NCBI GenBank assembly: GCA_030686995.1
Contig: CM060698.1
Coordinates: 140,511,106-140,575,105, forward strand
Source of the DNA: Artemisia argyi
Lineage: Eukaryota > Streptophyta > Magnoliopsida > Asterales > Asteraceae
Reading direction: 5' to 3'
DNA: 64,000 nucleotides
The notes below the pieces were generated by a model. The model did not search any database. It had not been told where the DNA came from and saw only the letters and a program-made list of their open reading frames with translations. Positions 13,029 through 25,980 of this stretch are shown piece by piece (position 1 is the stretch's first letter; every line of letters begins with the position of its first letter). The translations under genes were made by a program, and so were the position numbers.

Positions 13029-13046
13029 TGGTATCAGAGCCAAGGT
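13029..13046 (+). other. Primer binding site (initiator Met tRNA)
   Basis: TGGTATCAGAGCCAAGGT, three bases after the 5' LTR. This is the usual plant complement to the 3' end of initiator methionine tRNA. Confidence 0.9.
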
Positions 13047-13421
13047 TATAGAGAACTAGGTAAATAAACGCCTAAACTATAACCGTATTTTTATAGAAAA
13101 TGATCCTTGACCATCGCCCGCCAGCCCGCCAAGCCGAAGCATCTTCTATTATTTGAGGTATTATGTGATATTTGAGATGATTATTAGATTTGGGATTTAT
13201 TGAGATGATTTGAGGTTTATGGATTTTAGTAATAAGATGGCGTTTCGAGGAATTATATGGTCTATATGTTTTATAAACATTTTAGTAATGCGGTGTTTGA
13301 AATTCTTTTTATTGAGATTATATAATTGAATTATTTGATGAGGATTTTTGGTATGGTATTTTGAGTTGTGATTTAGTTGTTTTGAAACACTTACACCTAC
13401 CCTACTCCGTTGTCACAGACC

Positions 13422-14521
13422 ATGGCCTCCCATATGCCCGATGTCGTCGAGGATATTCTTACTGCACCGGTTTTACCTGCACAGTTCATTATGGCATCTG
13501 ATGATCCTTACCAGATGGCCATGCTTTCAGCTACTGTATCGCAGGCAGCTTCTACTTCAGCACCACCTGCTGCATCTACGCAGGGACCCTCATCTTCTCT
13601 ATGGCTCCCTGGTACATCGAGGCAGCTTACTCTTCATCAGGCTTTGGCTCGCGTGACCCCTCGCTTTGCCCACCGAGCTACGGCACGCATGTCGGTACGC
13701 CCTACTCCATCACCTTTACAGATTGATGCTCATTCTCTTCTGTCTGAGGCGCCACCCACATCATTGCGTCGTCGTCCTAGATCACCTACTACATCTCCAC
13801 ATGGTTCACCTGGTAGGAGACGACGATTGATGAGGTACTCTTCCGATGAGGAGGAGGAGGAGTACGAGGGTGAGGATGAGGCTGATGACCCTGAGCAGGA
13901 GGATGACCCTTAGGAGGCTGAGCAGGGTGATGATGATGACCCTGAGGAGGAGGATGACCCTCAGGAGGATGAGATGCCTGATGATGATGATGTATTAGTA
14001 CCACCAGCTCAGGCTGAGGAGCCTGATTCACCTGTACATCCGATTGAGCCTGATTCACCTGATCATCCGTTCTTGTTTGAGTTGCCACCTGGTAGTCCCG
14101 TTGAGTCGGATGTATCTTCTGAGGTTTCTGCTGAGCATGCAGAATTAGGTGAGATTGGCAGGATATGGGCTCGGATTACTGAGCTTAGTGAGAGAGTTGC
14201 ACGTGTATCTGATCGACTTGAGAGAGTTATTGGGGAGTTTTTAGCTGATTTGAGAGTTGACCTGACTGTCGTTGTGGGCAGGACTACTGAGCTGAGGAGA
14301 GTTTTGATGGAGGTCTACGAGCATATTGATAGTTTGCAGCGAGGATTTGTTACTGCTCGTGAGGCTGACGCAAGCTATGGCAAAGGAAAGCCGAGCTCGA
14401 GAAGGAGGTGGCTGACCTCAAGAGAGACCGAGACACCCATAGCGTGGAGCTAGGATTGTTATGTAGGGATCTTGATGGCTTGAGCCAGGAGTTGAGTAGA
14501 CTCCGCCAGCAGCGTGGCTAG
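13422..14521 (+). pseudogene. Extra ORF upstream of gag, acidic plus coiled coil (broken)
   Basis: ATG at 13422 opens a frame with a Ser/Pro/Ala-rich N-terminus, then a strongly acidic tract (EEEEEYEGEDEADDPEQEDD and a second D/E block), then a predicted coiled coil (RITELSERVARVSDRLERVI; KAELEKEVADLKRDRD). The frame is closed by TAG at 13911-13913 in a repeated codon context where the sister copy reads CAG. It stays open in the same frame until near 14370, where a frameshift moves the coiled coil into another frame ending at TAG 14519-14521. The original product would be about 366 residues. It is not gag and I recognise no known domain. A structural or nucleic-acid-binding role is only a guess. 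A spacer of about 345 bp separates it from gag. Confidence 0.65.
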
Positions 14522-14866
14522 TTGCTTGGATTATGTTGTATGGTTGCTTTCTTAACCGAGGAGTGTTCGGTTAGAAAAGCTAGTTATCATATTTTGATGT
14601 ATTTTGTTCAGTATTCGTCTCTTTTGGAACGATTAGTATGTTTTGTGTTATCCAGTAGTTGGAACTATGTTAGATCGCTATCGTACGGTTGATGGTTATT
14701 AGTATGTGATTTTGGGTGTTATGGAAATTGAGTTCTTATCCGTTTTATTGATGTTCGTGGTGTATTGTTGTTTTTCTTTCCATGACTTGGCTTCGTTGAA
14801 ATGTTTTGTTGAGCATATTGATAAGTTCTATTGGAGACTCATGAACTTGTATGATGTTACAGATTA

Positions 14867-15784
14867 ATGGCAACACGACGAAACCCTGTTAGAGCTACCA
14901 GAACTGGTCCTGGAGTGACTACTCCTGGTCGCCGAGGACGCCGACCTACTCGAAATGTTGAAACCCCTACTCCTGACAACCTGGACACTACTAACCGCAA
15001 CAACAGGAATCAAAATGTTGATGTTCAGGGAGACAATGATCATGTTCCACTTAAAGCACCTACTGTGGATCAAGCTATGATCAATCAACTTGTGGAGCAA
15101 AGAGTTGCTGAACTGCTAGCTGAGTCAAATCATTCCAACAATTCTGCTGGAACTTTTCCACCTGTTCGTGCTAATAGATGTCAATACAAGGAGTTCAAGA
15201 TTTGTGGACCTATTGAGTTTGGTGGAACTGAAGGAGTGGTTTACCTGGTTAGGTGGATTGAGAAGACTGAGTCAGTGTTTAATGTTAGTGGTTGTGCGGA
15301 GAATGCGAAGGTAAAGTTTACTTCTTTTACTTTCAAGGATGAAGCTTTAACTTGGTGGAACAATTACCGAAATTCAGTTGGGAGTGATGTAGCTTATGCC
15401 ATGACTTGGGAGCAATTTAAGTCTTTGCTGATTCAGACTTATTGCCCAAGGAATGAGGTCAAGAAGCTAGAGATTGAGTTTTGGAACCACAAAGTGAAGG
15501 GTAAAGATATGACAACTTACAATCGTCGTTACCAGGAATTGGCCTTGCTTTGCCCAGATATGGTAAAAACCAAGACTCAAAAGATCGAGAGGTATACTGA
15601 TGGGTTGCCCGTAGCTACGAGAAATGATGTGATTGCTGCTAGGCCTGCAAACATCCATGAGGCAATCACAATTGCTCAACAACTTATGGATTCGTTGGAA
15701 TTAGAAGAAGCTGATAAGGAGAAGAATGGAAAGAGAAAGAGAGACCGTCACTCTAAGGGTAATGATCACCGAAGCAAGAGGTAA
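14867..15784 (+). CDS. gag: Gag capsid-like protein (retrotransposon gag)
   Basis: 305 codons from ATG, starting ATRRNPVRATRT. The central part (about residues 110-265) matches the retrotransposon gag fold: VRWIEKTESVF, LTWWNNYRNSVG, WEQFKSLLIQTYCPR, KIERYTDGLP. The frame is the same as pol. Two in-frame stops, TAA 15782-15784 and TAG 15824-15826, separate it from the zinc knuckles, which normally form the end of Gag. So this copy would give a truncated Gag without nucleocapsid. Gag assembles the particle that packages element RNA. Confidence 0.85.
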   Translation: MATRRNPVRATRTGPGVTTPGRRGRRPTRNVETPTPDNLDTTNRNNRNQNVDVQGDNDHVPLKAPTVDQAMINQLVEQRVAELLAESNHSNNSAGTFPPVRANRCQYKEFKICGPIEFGGTEGVVYLVRWIEKTESVFNVSGCAENAKVKFTSFTFKDEALTWWNNYRNSVGSDVAYAMTWEQFKSLLIQTYCPRNEVKKLEIEFWNHKVKGKDMTTYNRRYQELALLCPDMVKTKTQKIERYTDGLPVATRNDVIAARPANIHEAITIAQQLMDSLELEEADKEKNGKRKRDRHSKGNDHRSKR

Positions 15785-15883
15785 GCTAAGGCTTATGCTA
15801 TTGGGAATGGAGATAAGAAGAATTAGAACTGTGATGCACCCAAGTGTGATCGTTGCCACCAGCATCATACTGGATGGTGTAGT

Positions 15884-18800
15884 GTGAAATGCCAGAATTG
15901 CTCAAAGAAAGGACACACAGCTAGGGATTGTAGAGCCCGACCTCTTGCTATAGTTCAGGTTGTTCCTGAGATGAGAAATAAGGCAGATGTTACTTGTTAT
16001 GGGTGTGGAAAGAAGGGACACTATAGGAATGAGTGTAGAGAATCGTGGAATCGTGGAAACCAAGGCTCGGGTGGTAATGGGTACAATCATGGAAACCGTG
16101 GAGCTGGAGGAAACCGTGGACGACAAGATAATGGGGACCAACGTGTGGAAGCTGGAGTTGCTCAGGGAAGAGTGTATGCACTCGGGAACGAGAGAGGAGA
16201 AGATCCGAACGTCGTTACTGGTACGTTCCTTCTCAATAATCGTTATGCTTCCATACTATTTGATACTGGTGCCGATAGGAGTTTTGTGTCCACTACGTTT
16301 GCACCCTTACTAGAGAAACCCCCGATGGCCTTAGGAATTGGATATGATATTGAGTTAGCTAACGGGAATATAGAAAGGATTAATACCATCATTCGCGGTT
16401 GCACGCTGAATTTCTTGAACCACCCTTTCAACATAGATCTTCTACCCGTCACGTTAGGAAGTTTTGATGTCATCATTGGTATGGATTGGTTGTCGAAGTA
16501 TCGTGCTCACATACTTTGCGACGAGAAGATCGTGCGTGTACCATACGGAAAGGAAGTCCTAAATATATTAGGAGACCGAAAGGATTCTAGGAGCCCATCC
16601 CGATTAGCAGTGATTTCATGCACTAAGTTGCCAAAGCTAATGGAGAAGGGATGTTACCTTTTCTTAGCTCAAATTTCTGAGAAGGGAGAGACGAAGAAGA
16701 AGGAAAGGTGCATTGGAGATGTGCCTATAGTTCGTAACTTTCCTGATGTGTTTCCCGATGATTTGCCGGGAATCCCGCCGACTAGACAAGTGGAGTTTCA
16801 GATTGAGTTAATACCTGGTGCTGCACCTGTTGCACGAGCGCCTTATCGTCTTGCACCTACCGAGCTAGAAGAGTTGTCGAAACAATTGGCGGAGTTAGCT
16901 GAAAAAGGATTTATAAGACCAAGTTCTTCGCCTTGGGGAGCCCCAGTCTTATTTGTGAAGAAGAAGGATGGATCGTTTCGTATGTGCATAGATTACCGAG
17001 AGTTGAACAAGTTAACGGTGAAGAATAGATACCCGTTACCTAGGATCGACGACTTGTTCGATCAACTCCAAGGATCGAGTGTTTACTCGAAGATCGATTT
17101 GAGATCGGGATATCATCAACTTCGAGTTCGCGAGGAAGATATTCCGAAAACGGCTTTCAGAACCCGTTACGGGCATTACGAGTTTCAGGTGATGCCGTTT
17201 GGGTTGACTAACGCACCGGCAATATTCATGGATCTCATGAATCGTGTGTGTAAGCCTTACTTAGATAAGTTCGTGATTGTGTTCATCGATGATATTCTGA
17301 TTTATTCAAAGAGTGAGAAGGAGCATGAGGAGCATCTAAGACTCATCTTAGAATTGCTCAGGAAGGAAAAACTTTATGCCAAGTTTACGAAATGCGAATT
17401 CTGGATTCCGACGGTACAATTTTTAGGTCATGTGATTGATAGACAAGGAGTCCATGTGGATCCTGCTAAGATTGAGGCGATAAAAGATTGGGCTGCACCT
17501 ACAACCCCAACCGAAGTTCGTCAATTTTTGGGTTTAGCTGGTTATTACCGAAGATTCATTGAGGGATTTTCGAAGATAGCTAAACCACTGACCAAATTGA
17601 CTCAAAAGAGTGTTACATATGAATGGCGAGATAAAGAAGAGGAAACATTTCAATTGCTTAAGAAAATGTTGTGTAGTGCTCCTATCTTAGCATTACCAGA
17701 AGGTAACGAGGATTTCGTCGTCTATTGTGACGCCTCACATAAAGGATTGGGAGCCGTATTAATGCAACGAGAGAAGGTGATAGCTTATGCTTCCCGACAG
17801 CTCAAAAAGCATGAGAAAAACTACACTACCCATGATTTGGAGCTGGGTGCTGTGGTTTTCGCCTTAAGAATATGGAGACATTACTTGTACGGAACCAAGT
17901 GTGTTGTATTTACTGACCACAAAAGTCTACAACACATCTTGAATCAAAAAGAGCTCAATATGAGACAACGACGTTGGATTGAGTTGCTAAGCGATTATGA
18001 TTGCGAAATTCGCTACCATCCTGGTAAAGCAAACGTTGTCGCTGATGCTCTTAGTCGAAAGGAGAGAGTACCACCGTTGCGAGTTAGGTCATTGGGAATG
18101 ACTATCGTATCACCATTACCGTCTCAAATATTTGAAGTTCAAACGGAAGCGTTGAAAGCAGAAAACAGATCTGCCGAGAGTATATTTGGGATGGCTGATA
18201 ATGAGAAAGGATTTGTTAAGCGTTCTGATGGATTGTTAGGTTTTGGAGATCGGAATTGGGTACCTTTATATGGAGAAATTAGAGAGTTAATTATGCATGA
18301 GTCGCATAAGTCAAGGTACTCTATTCATCCTGGATCCGACAAGATGTACCAGGATCTTAAGAAGTTCTATTGGTGGCCAAATATGAAGGCAGATATAGCA
18401 TCATACGTTAGTAAGTGTTTGACATGTTCTAAGGTTAAAGCTGAACACCAGAGACCGTCAGGATTACTAACGCAACCAGAACTTCCAGTATGGAAATGGG
18501 AGCGGATTACTATGGACTTCATTACCAAATTACCGAGGACAACTAGCGGCTGTGGCGCTATCTGGGTAATTGTGGATCGTCTGACAAAGTCTGCTCATTT
18601 CCTAGCAATAAGTGAAGATGATAGTGTGGATAAACTTGCGAGGTTATATGTGAAGGAAATTATTTCACGTCATGGAGTCCCGATATCTATTATTTCAGAC
18701 CGCGATAGTCGTTTTACGTCAGCTTTGTGGCGATCACTTCAAACGGCTTTGGGGACGAGGCTTGATATGAGTACTGCATATCATCCCCAAACCGATGGTC

Positions 18801-19123
18801 AAAGTGAGAGGACCATTCAGACGTTAGAGGATATGCTTCGTGCATGCATCATAGACTTTGGTAAAGGCTGGGAGAAGTATTTACCCCTTGCGGAATTCTC
18901 CTATAATAATAGCTACCACACAAGTCTTAAGGCTGCACCATTCGAAGCTTTGTATGGCAGAAAGTGTCGTTCGCCTATTGGTTGGGCAGAAGTTGGAGAT
19001 AGCCAACTCACAGGCCCTGAGCTTATTTTAGAAACTACAGAGAAAGTGCTCAGATTCGTGATCGGTTGCAAGCCGCCAGAGATAGGCAGAAAAGTTACGC
19101 CGATCAGAGACGTAAACCCTTAG
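15884..19123 (+). CDS. pol: Pol: zinc knuckles, protease, RT, RNase H, integrase
   Basis: 1,079 codons in the gag frame. Two CCHC knuckles at residues 3-16 and 38-51 (end of Gag); protease DTGA at 127-130; reverse transcriptase with catalytic FIDD at 467-470 (family box YxDD); RNase H beginning YCDAS near 614-618; integrase with an H/H...CLTC zinc region followed by the D, D, E residues in [16 protein letters not shown] and QSERTIQ. The frame ends early: near 19048 a one-base loss relative to the usual frame puts the integrase tail into a different frame, and the product ends DVNP. The ATG used here only marks where the frame is open after the upstream stops; translation would normally start at gag. 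Confidence 0.92.
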   Translation: MKCQNCSKKGHTARDCRARPLAIVQVVPEMRNKADVTCYGCGKKGHYRNECRESWNRGNQGSGGNGYNHGNRGAGGNRGRQDNGDQRVEAGVAQGRVYALGNERGEDPNVVTGTFLLNNRYASILFDTGADRSFVSTTFAPLLEKPPMALGIGYDIELANGNIERINTIIRGCTLNFLNHPFNIDLLPVTLGSFDVIIGMDWLSKYRAHILCDEKIVRVPYGKEVLNILGDRKDSRSPSRLAVISCTKLPKLMEKGCYLFLAQISEKGETKKKERCIGDVPIVRNFPDVFPDDLPGIPPTRQVEFQIELIPGAAPVARAPYRLAPTELEELSKQLAELAEKGFIRPSSSPWGAPVLFVKKKDGSFRMCIDYRELNKLTVKNRYPLPRIDDLFDQLQGSSVYSKIDLRSGYHQLRVREEDIPKTAFRTRYGHYEFQVMPFGLTNAPAIFMDLMNRVCKPYLDKFVIVFIDDILIYSKSEKEHEEHLRLILELLRKEKLYAKFTKCEFWIPTVQFLGHVIDRQGVHVDPAKIEAIKDWAAPTTPTEVRQFLGLAGYYRRFIEGFSKIAKPLTKLTQKSVTYEWRDKEEETFQLLKKMLCSAPILALPEGNEDFVVYCDASHKGLGAVLMQREKVIAYASRQLKKHEKNYTTHDLELGAVVFALRIWRHYLYGTKCVVFTDHKSLQHILNQKELNMRQRRWIELLSDYDCEIRYHPGKANVVADALSRKERVPPLRVRSLGMTIVSPLPSQIFEVQTEALKAENRSAESIFGMADNEKGFVKRSDGLLGFGDRNWVPLYGEIRELIMHESHKSRYSIHPGSDKMYQDLKKFYWWPNMKADIASYVSKCLTCSKVKAEHQRPSGLLTQPELPVWKWERITMDFITKLPRTTSGCGAIWVIVDRLTKSAHFLAISEDDSVDKLARLYVKEIISRHGVPISIISDRDSRFTSALWRSLQTALGTRLDMSTAYHPQTDGQSERTIQTLEDMLRACIIDFGKGWEKYLPLAEFSYNNSYHTSLKAAPFEALYGRKCRSPIGWAEVGDSQLTGPELILETTEKVLRFVIGCKPPEIGRKVTPIRDVNP

Positions 19124-19554
19124 AGTTCCAGGTTGGAGACAAAGTGATGCTGAAAGTCTCGCCTTGGAAAGGTGTGATACGTTTCGGGAAACGTGGTAAA
19201 CTCAACCCACGCTACATAGGACCATTTCTGATCTTAGAAAGAATTGGGCCCGTGGCTTATAGGTTGGAATTACCACATGAACTGAGTAAAGTTCATGACG
19301 TGTTCCACGTTAATAATTTAAAGAAATGTCTTTCCGATGAGATGCCTGTCTTTCCAATGAAGGATATTCGTGTCGATGAGAAATTGAATTTCGTGGAAGA
19401 GCCAATTGAGATTTTAGACCGTGAAGTTAAACGACCCAAGCAAAGTCGCATTCCGCTCATCAAGGTTCGTTGGAATTCCCGACATGGACCAGAATTTACG
19501 TGGGAACGTGAGGACGAGTTCCGGAAGAGATATCCGAAGCTTTTCACTTCGTAG
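19066..19554 (+). CDS. Integrase tail with chromodomain-like module (out of frame)
   Basis: Continues integrase after the frameshift near 19048. It has the GPF...R motif region ([20 protein letters not shown]), the [12 protein letters not shown] block and a C-terminal module [11 protein letters not shown]...[18 protein letters not shown]. Such modules are found at the integrase end of plant chromoviruses and are thought to guide insertion into chromatin. The stop at 19552-19554 is the natural end of pol. Confidence 0.85.
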   Translation: MQAARDRQKSYADQRRKPLEFQVGDKVMLKVSPWKGVIRFGKRGKLNPRYIGPFLILERIGPVAYRLELPHELSKVHDVFHVNNLKKCLSDEMPVFPMKDIRVDEKLNFVEEPIEILDREVKRPKQSRIPLIKVRWNSRHGPEFTWEREDEFRKRYPKLFTS

Positions 19555-19596
19555 ATGAATTTTTCCGAGTGAAACCCGGGACGGGTTTCTTCTGAG

Positions 19597-19606
19597 ACTG
19601 GGAGGA
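19597..19606 (+). other. Polypurine tract
   Basis: ACTGGGAGGA directly abuts the 3' LTR start TGTGACAACC; it is the expected primer site for plus-strand DNA synthesis. Confidence 0.8.
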
Positions 19607-19999
19607 TGTGACAACCGGCAGTTTAGGGAGTTATTTTAAAAACCCGCATTACGATTAAAGTTTGTTTATAATTTTTATTTAAAATTTTATTTCACAACGA
19701 ACTTGTAAGACCTATTTTATGAATAATTATGGATTATTGATGTTATGGAATTCGTGAATTATTTTCATAATTCATTCTTGATCTTATGCTCGGTGATGTA
19801 TTCTTAAATTCTCACTTGGTACTACGTTGACTCTGGCACTAGGTTTACCTAACAAAAGATTTTATGATTCGTCTTACGAGTCCGACTATATTTTATTTAT
19901 TTACGAGATGTTTCGTGAGATATTAAACGTTTGAAACGTGTTCGGGTTCGGGCCACATGTTTTACATTTACCCACGTTACCCGCTCCCCACCGTTAGTA

Positions 20000-20171
<172 letters not shown>

Positions 20172-22542
20172 CTACAAATTTGGTCCTTTGTGGTTCGGTT
20201 CACACAACAACACCAACACCTCACACACTCATCTCTCTCACTCTCATCTCCCTCTCTTGCAAACCCTAGCCGCCGGCTATATATTCCGGCCGCCACCACT
20301 CCACCGCCGATAAACACCACACACAAACACCAACACCGTACTCCACACATCCTTCTCCATCTTTTGAAGCATTTCACGCGCCAAGAACAAGAAGCCACCA
20401 CCATTTGCTTGTCCCACCGCCGCGCGTACACCACCACACCACCTCTATTTTCGAAGTTTTATAATAGATCCGTGTTTTAGAAGGTGAGAAAACGCGTCTT
20501 TACGCGAGGGTGTTTACCAAACCGAGTCAAACTCGGATTTTATATGGTATTGGGGTTTAAAAACTACAAATCTTTTTTTTTTAAGATTTGATAAAGATTA
20601 GTTTGGTATCCGATGTGGGTCGATTTGGGTTCGGTTTGTGGAAGGATTCGATTGTTTCATGATTTGTCGAGGCTTTGATTCTTGATTCGAGCCTAACCGA
20701 GACCCTTGAGGTCTCGGGGTCATCTTTGGTTGCTCGTAAAACCAAGTCGAGACCCATATGGGGCTCTCGTTTGGTTGTGACTCGAGCCTAGGGCTCGTTA
20801 TTACTGTGGATCGACTCTTACGAGTCACGGCTCGATGCCGTAATATTGTGGTTAATGCCGAGACCCTTATGGGTCGATTGGCTAAATTGTTGTGCTCGTT
20901 GGAGCCTATTTGGTTACTTTGATGATTGGTTCGAGCCTTTGTGCTCGTGGTTTGGACCGCGACTCAATTGAGTCGAGTAAGACTCGGGTTTGGCTTGGTA
21001 AACCATCCCGAATGTGACTTTGGATTATATTCATTTTCATTATTATTATTGTTGCCAACTTGGTTTTGATATTGATTTGGTTGTTTACTTACTTGGCCGA
21101 ACACTTGTGGGTCGAGACCACGTTTGGTCTCGACAATGGTATTATGGTATTGATTGTGGAGTTGTTGACGAAAAGTGTGATTGGGGACCGATGTGAGACG
21201 GTCACTTAGATTGACGGAGATAGGTTAGTCGGGTGCCGTAGTCGGACCCTATTGTTGTAGCACGTGTATTGGGATTGATTTGGACGGAGATGTATTGTTT
21301 TATGACATTTGTTATTATTTTGGACTTGGACAATGAGCCGAGAGTCATGACTCGGACATGTGACCATTTCGTATGACTCGATAACTATTACAAATAAAAC
21401 ATAAATAATAAAACTCGTAATAATAGTTATTGATAATATAAACGTTCATATGAATATATAGACGTGAATAACGGATATATAATTATATAAGCGCGTATAT
21501 TAGTAATAATAATAATCACGAGTCGTATTTTAAATAATACAATTAGATATATATTAGGCTACGAAAGTGGCGTAATATTATTGAACGTATTATTATTATA
21601 AAAATTTGTTATAAAACGAGAAACTCTCGACAATTATTAAACATTTAATAAAAAGGTCATTTTGTTATATATAATAAATAAACTTATCGAGTTATGCGGA
21701 ATCGTTGTCACTCGAGTCCAGGTAAGTTATAATTGTGACTTTCGTGTTGTCACGGATATATGACGATTAATATAAACGTTTTCTATAACAAAATAACCAC
21801 TTAACCGAAAGGTTGAATCGGGTTATTTGGCTATATGAAATGAATATATTAATGGGCATCGTATCCTACGACGCCCATAGGTTGTGGTATACGTAAAGTG
21901 TAATAAATTGCGAGTGTATATATCGGGAAATCTGGCCAATTTGACGATATATATGAGGAATTTATTGGACTATGATATCTACCATATAGTATTTATGTGC
22001 TATGTGTTTTAGGTTGGGTGTAATCTTGGAACGGTATGTTACGTAAATAAATATGAGGATTATCAAATCGACGGATTTGATAAACTTCGGTGATTTATTT
22101 AAATGATATATTGGGCTAATATTAGATCCATAGTTTATTTTATTTATTCTTTATGTGACCTTTTGGTTTGTTTTGAGTCGACCCACCACCCGTATGGATA
22201 CCAAACGCAAACACACCAAACTAATACGAAATGGATTTCGGAAATAAAACGGATTCTCGTCCGGGTTTGGGAATATTTTGAAATTGAGAATATGATTTCT
22301 GAACGAGTTAATATTGTTAGGTCGTGCCAAGTCCGTAGTTGCTGTTTCGTGAGTTATTATACATCTTATTTCTACCGACTTCTTCTTGCTATTATCTGGA
22401 CTTGAGGTGAGTCATAGCCCCACTTTTTACTCTTGAACTATGTTTTCAATACTTGGGGTGAGAAACGTGCAAATTATTTTATGTGGACTATTATCGCTTT
22501 TATATTCTTCCTAAACTTGCTATGCGTATGGACTAGGATCTA

Positions 22543-22730
22543 TTGTTAGCTTTAGTCACACATGTTGTGTGTACTATTCAAGGTTGGCTTATTTGGTTAT
22601 TGGTGGATTGTCAGCTTTAGTCACATATATGTTGTGTGTACTATTCAAGGTTGGCTTATTTGGTTATTTGGAATTGTCAGCTTTAGTCACATATATGTTG
22701 TGTGTACTATTCAAGGTTGGCTTATTTAGA
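22543..22730 (+). repeat. Three tandem copies of a ~65-bp unit in 3' LTR
   Basis: Counterpart of the array at 12291-12480, with the same three-copy structure and only single-base differences. Confidence 0.85.
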
Positions 22731-23277
22731 TACTGTAGCGTGCACCTATAGGTTATTAATACTTCGGAGGTTATCCGAGTATTTATTGGTATTGCGAGGG
22801 TTACCCGAATATCTATGTTAGAACGGAGGGTATCCGTGTGTTAGGTTGGAGCGGAGGGTATCCGCAGGCTTTTAGCGAATCCTTAGTCTAGCTAGCAAGC
22901 GTTTTGCGTATATGTCCACTATATTGTTAGATGAATTTAAACCTATGATCTCACCAGCGAAAGCTGACTTTTAGCACGTTTTCTCAGGTAATTAAGTGAT
23001 GATTTGCATGCTTGGAATGGAAGGCTCGGCCAAGGCTCATGGTTTATGGATCTATTTTTCTAAACTCTGATAATAAATTTTGGACCTACTGTTATTTATT
23101 TTGGGTCTGACTCTGCATGATTTTGGGATAAATGTAAACGTTAAAACCCCGTTTTGGTTGTGTTTTTATTATGTTTACTTTATCTCGTTCTATATTGTCT
23201 TGTGTTGGATACCAATCCCCGTAGCACCCCGAAAGCTTGTTGAGTCTTCCGCTGTATCAAATTTTGGGGTTGTTACA

Positions 23278-23282
23278 ATTTT
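23278..23282. repeat. Target site duplication, right (ATTTT)
   Basis: Direct repeat of 9442-9446, adjoining the CA end of the 3' LTR. Confidence 0.85.
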
Positions 23283-23970
23283 GAATTTGCAATCTTCGTT
23301 GTTGTACCAACTCTTTAGAGATAAATTTTCAAGTACCGGGCAGGCATGGATGACTTTGAGTGCATTGTCATGGATGACTTTGAGTACATTGTCGACACGA
23401 TTATGGAGCCTAAAAAAGTAGTTGAGGGTTAACGTTTCTCGGAATGGAAGATTGATGTTAAGGGTTTTTAGGAATGGAAGATTGAAGGAAGATGGGCAGT
23501 CCCAATATGGGTTAATAAAATGTAGTGTAAATTTAGTGAGTGTCTTGCAAGTGAAGATACTCGAAGGAAACTCAATATCCTTAACTCGTACGTCTAGCTC
23601 GCAAACATTTAACATAATTGCTTTATTTATCCACTCTGACACAGCTGACTTTGAAACAATAGAACCTATCAACATGCAATCGGAGTTTTTCTACTTGGGA
23701 TTTTTTTGATAGCTCAAATACCCGATCCACAAACGTTGAAAAGCATTCTGATCTCTGGCAGAGTTGGGTATTGTTGTGGAGACTGTGATGATTATCGTCA
23801 AAGTCAAGGCTGTGGACCAAGTTCCAACTGTATCTCCACCATTTGGATAAAATACAAGTTTCCACAAAAAGTTTCGTAGGCATGAACGAGAGTATCCGCA
23901 GAACAAGCTCTTCAGGTAAATTGCTTAACCTATCTGCATCCGTGAGAATATTCTCACTTGTTGAAGTCAT
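23278..23970 (-). pseudogene. F-box/LRR/FBD gene, 5' half (split, frameshifted)
   Basis: Start codon 23968-23970, then MTSTSENI and an F-box (RLSNLPEELVLRILSFMP...CILSKWWRYSW). Compared with the paralogue there is one extra A near 23658 (plus strand), which shifts the frame after EKLRLHVD. The LRR part continues in the second frame (SKSAVSEWINKAI ... HACPVLENLSLKSW) up to the retrotransposon border. With the 3' half at 8573-9446 it makes one gene with two independent lesions. The intact relative would act as a substrate receptor of an SCF ubiquitin ligase. Confidence 0.88.
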
Positions 23971-25605
23971 CAGTAATTGGGAATTATCACCTGCAATCTT
24001 ATTTAATAAAAAAATGTGTCAGCATTTATATATGAGGTAAACGCGTGTCATCTGGTAGAACTTAATTGTAAGGAATTCAATTCTGTTTATGATGAACCCG
24101 AAGGCAGCAAATACCAAACATAGTTAAGAGAACAAACAAAAGGGCAAAATGCAGTGCTGGAGTTAATGTTCAGTTTAAAAATATATGGAACAGCGAATTG
24201 TGAGCATATGTCAGTGTTAACAATATAATTCATCAGATAGTAACCTGTTCACATTCACACGTTTCACTCCAAGGTTTATATGTGAGTCAGTATATATTCA
24301 ACCACTAGGTTACCCTATTTATGCACAATATATATGATTATATGAACTCACTGAATTAGAAAAATAAGATACGTTGTTTTCAGTACCAAATAACTTATAG
24401 TTCAATTAACATGTTATTGGGCACACACAATGTTGGTTATCAGAGAAACCAACACAGAAACACAAACAAGAACACGACACAGGAAAGAAACAACAAGAAT
24501 AATCTGCCAGGAAACACGCAATGTTTATTGAAGAAATCTCAACTCTAAAACGTCAATTACAATTTTATTGATCCCTACCCTCCATGGTATATATAGGATT
24601 GTATTTAACTAATAAGCTGGAAGATTACTATTACACATTAAGTTTTCTAGACGACTTAATTGGACTCCTACTCGGCTACTCCAACTCATATTGCTTGCTT
24701 CCACGCCTAACCGACATCAGACTCAAAACATTCGCCAATAACATGTTGCCGTTTTGTAGTTCGTTTTCTATTCCCCCCCCCCCCCCCCCCCCCCCCCCAA
24801 AAGAGCTTATAAAACTCTAATACTCGATCATAAGTTGGAATAACAATAAGCAAAAAGTGTGTTAATAAGCTACCTATAGATTGATTTATCTTACATGATC
24901 TTATTTAAGATAGGAGGTGTTTTTTTCTATATGCAAACGATAAAAAGTGATCATAAACTATATAATAAACAATTGAATGTAAACCATGTCGCGCATACCT
25001 TATTAATTGAGAATTATTTACCTGCAAACATTAACCACAAAAGCAAAAAGTTAACGAGTCGTGGTCATATGATGAACCAAAAACCCTATTTATAAACATG
25101 TCGGAAGGCTTTTTAAGAATGGGCTTTATGATATCAAAAACTTGTCTCCATATTTAGAAAAGGGTGAATAGTGGGCTCAATTATTAACTTTCACAAAATA
25201 TTTTTCTATAACTTTTTGTTCATTACTGTTATACAACCATTCTCACACATATTCGCGCGTCGCAATGGCGGATACAGTGTGATTTATTTTTAAGGAGAAA
25301 ATCATTTTTGAAGTATTGTGTTTTCAATGACATAGTTCTCTGTTGCATAATGAGTTGAGGGTGGATTAATGATAGATTCAACTATCCATTGAGAGAATGT
25401 ACAACAAAAGTAGCGTTAAAGATGATAGCCATGTATTTTCGATAGATTGTGCTTATCTGTACTATATAAAACATTTGGTACTCTTCTTTAATTAGAAAGG
25501 CTTAAAATACATACTTTTACTTGCTTATTATGAAAGGATTTTCAAAATTAATTGGGAATTCAACTTGAGACCTCACACATATTAGAGTAATAGTCACATT
25601 CCTTT
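23971..25605. other. Upstream region of the left F-box copy
   Basis: No coding gene was seen. It matches 27604-28900 with scattered differences and includes a run of about 25 C at 24773-24798 where the right copy has a T-rich run. Both copies contain a roughly 310-370 bp block starting TGTTGGTTATCAGAG and ending CCAATAACA that looks LTR-like but lacks a target duplication. Confidence 0.6.
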
Positions 25606-25980
25606 TTTGCCACTAGGTCATTGCTGAGTGGTTCTTTAGCTTAATTATTTGAATTTCTTATATTGTTGTTTTGTGTTTAAATAGTTTGTACAATATGCTT
25701 TATTATCTGTATTGCTTAATTTAAATTTAAGAGATGTTTAGTGACATCTAATTATGAAAGAAAAGGGTTCCTCAATCATATGTGGTTCAGATAAACATAA
25801 ATCGAATGAAGTCAAAGGTTTAGATGCTTATAATGTCAAAAATTCCTTCAAGTTCAAGCACATGAATGACCATGTTTATTTATTTATAACACCAAACAAC
25901 CATAGCACACGCCACAATCCATTGCATAGTAGATAAAGTATTCTTGTCGATCACAAAAACAAGCTAGTCGTATTATGAGG

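Noticed and set aside
24431..24743. Possible solo Copia-type LTR (TGTTGG...AATAACA), also at 28063-28431
   Set aside because: Ends look suitable but no target duplication or PBS is present, and both copies are explained by the F-box tandem duplication.
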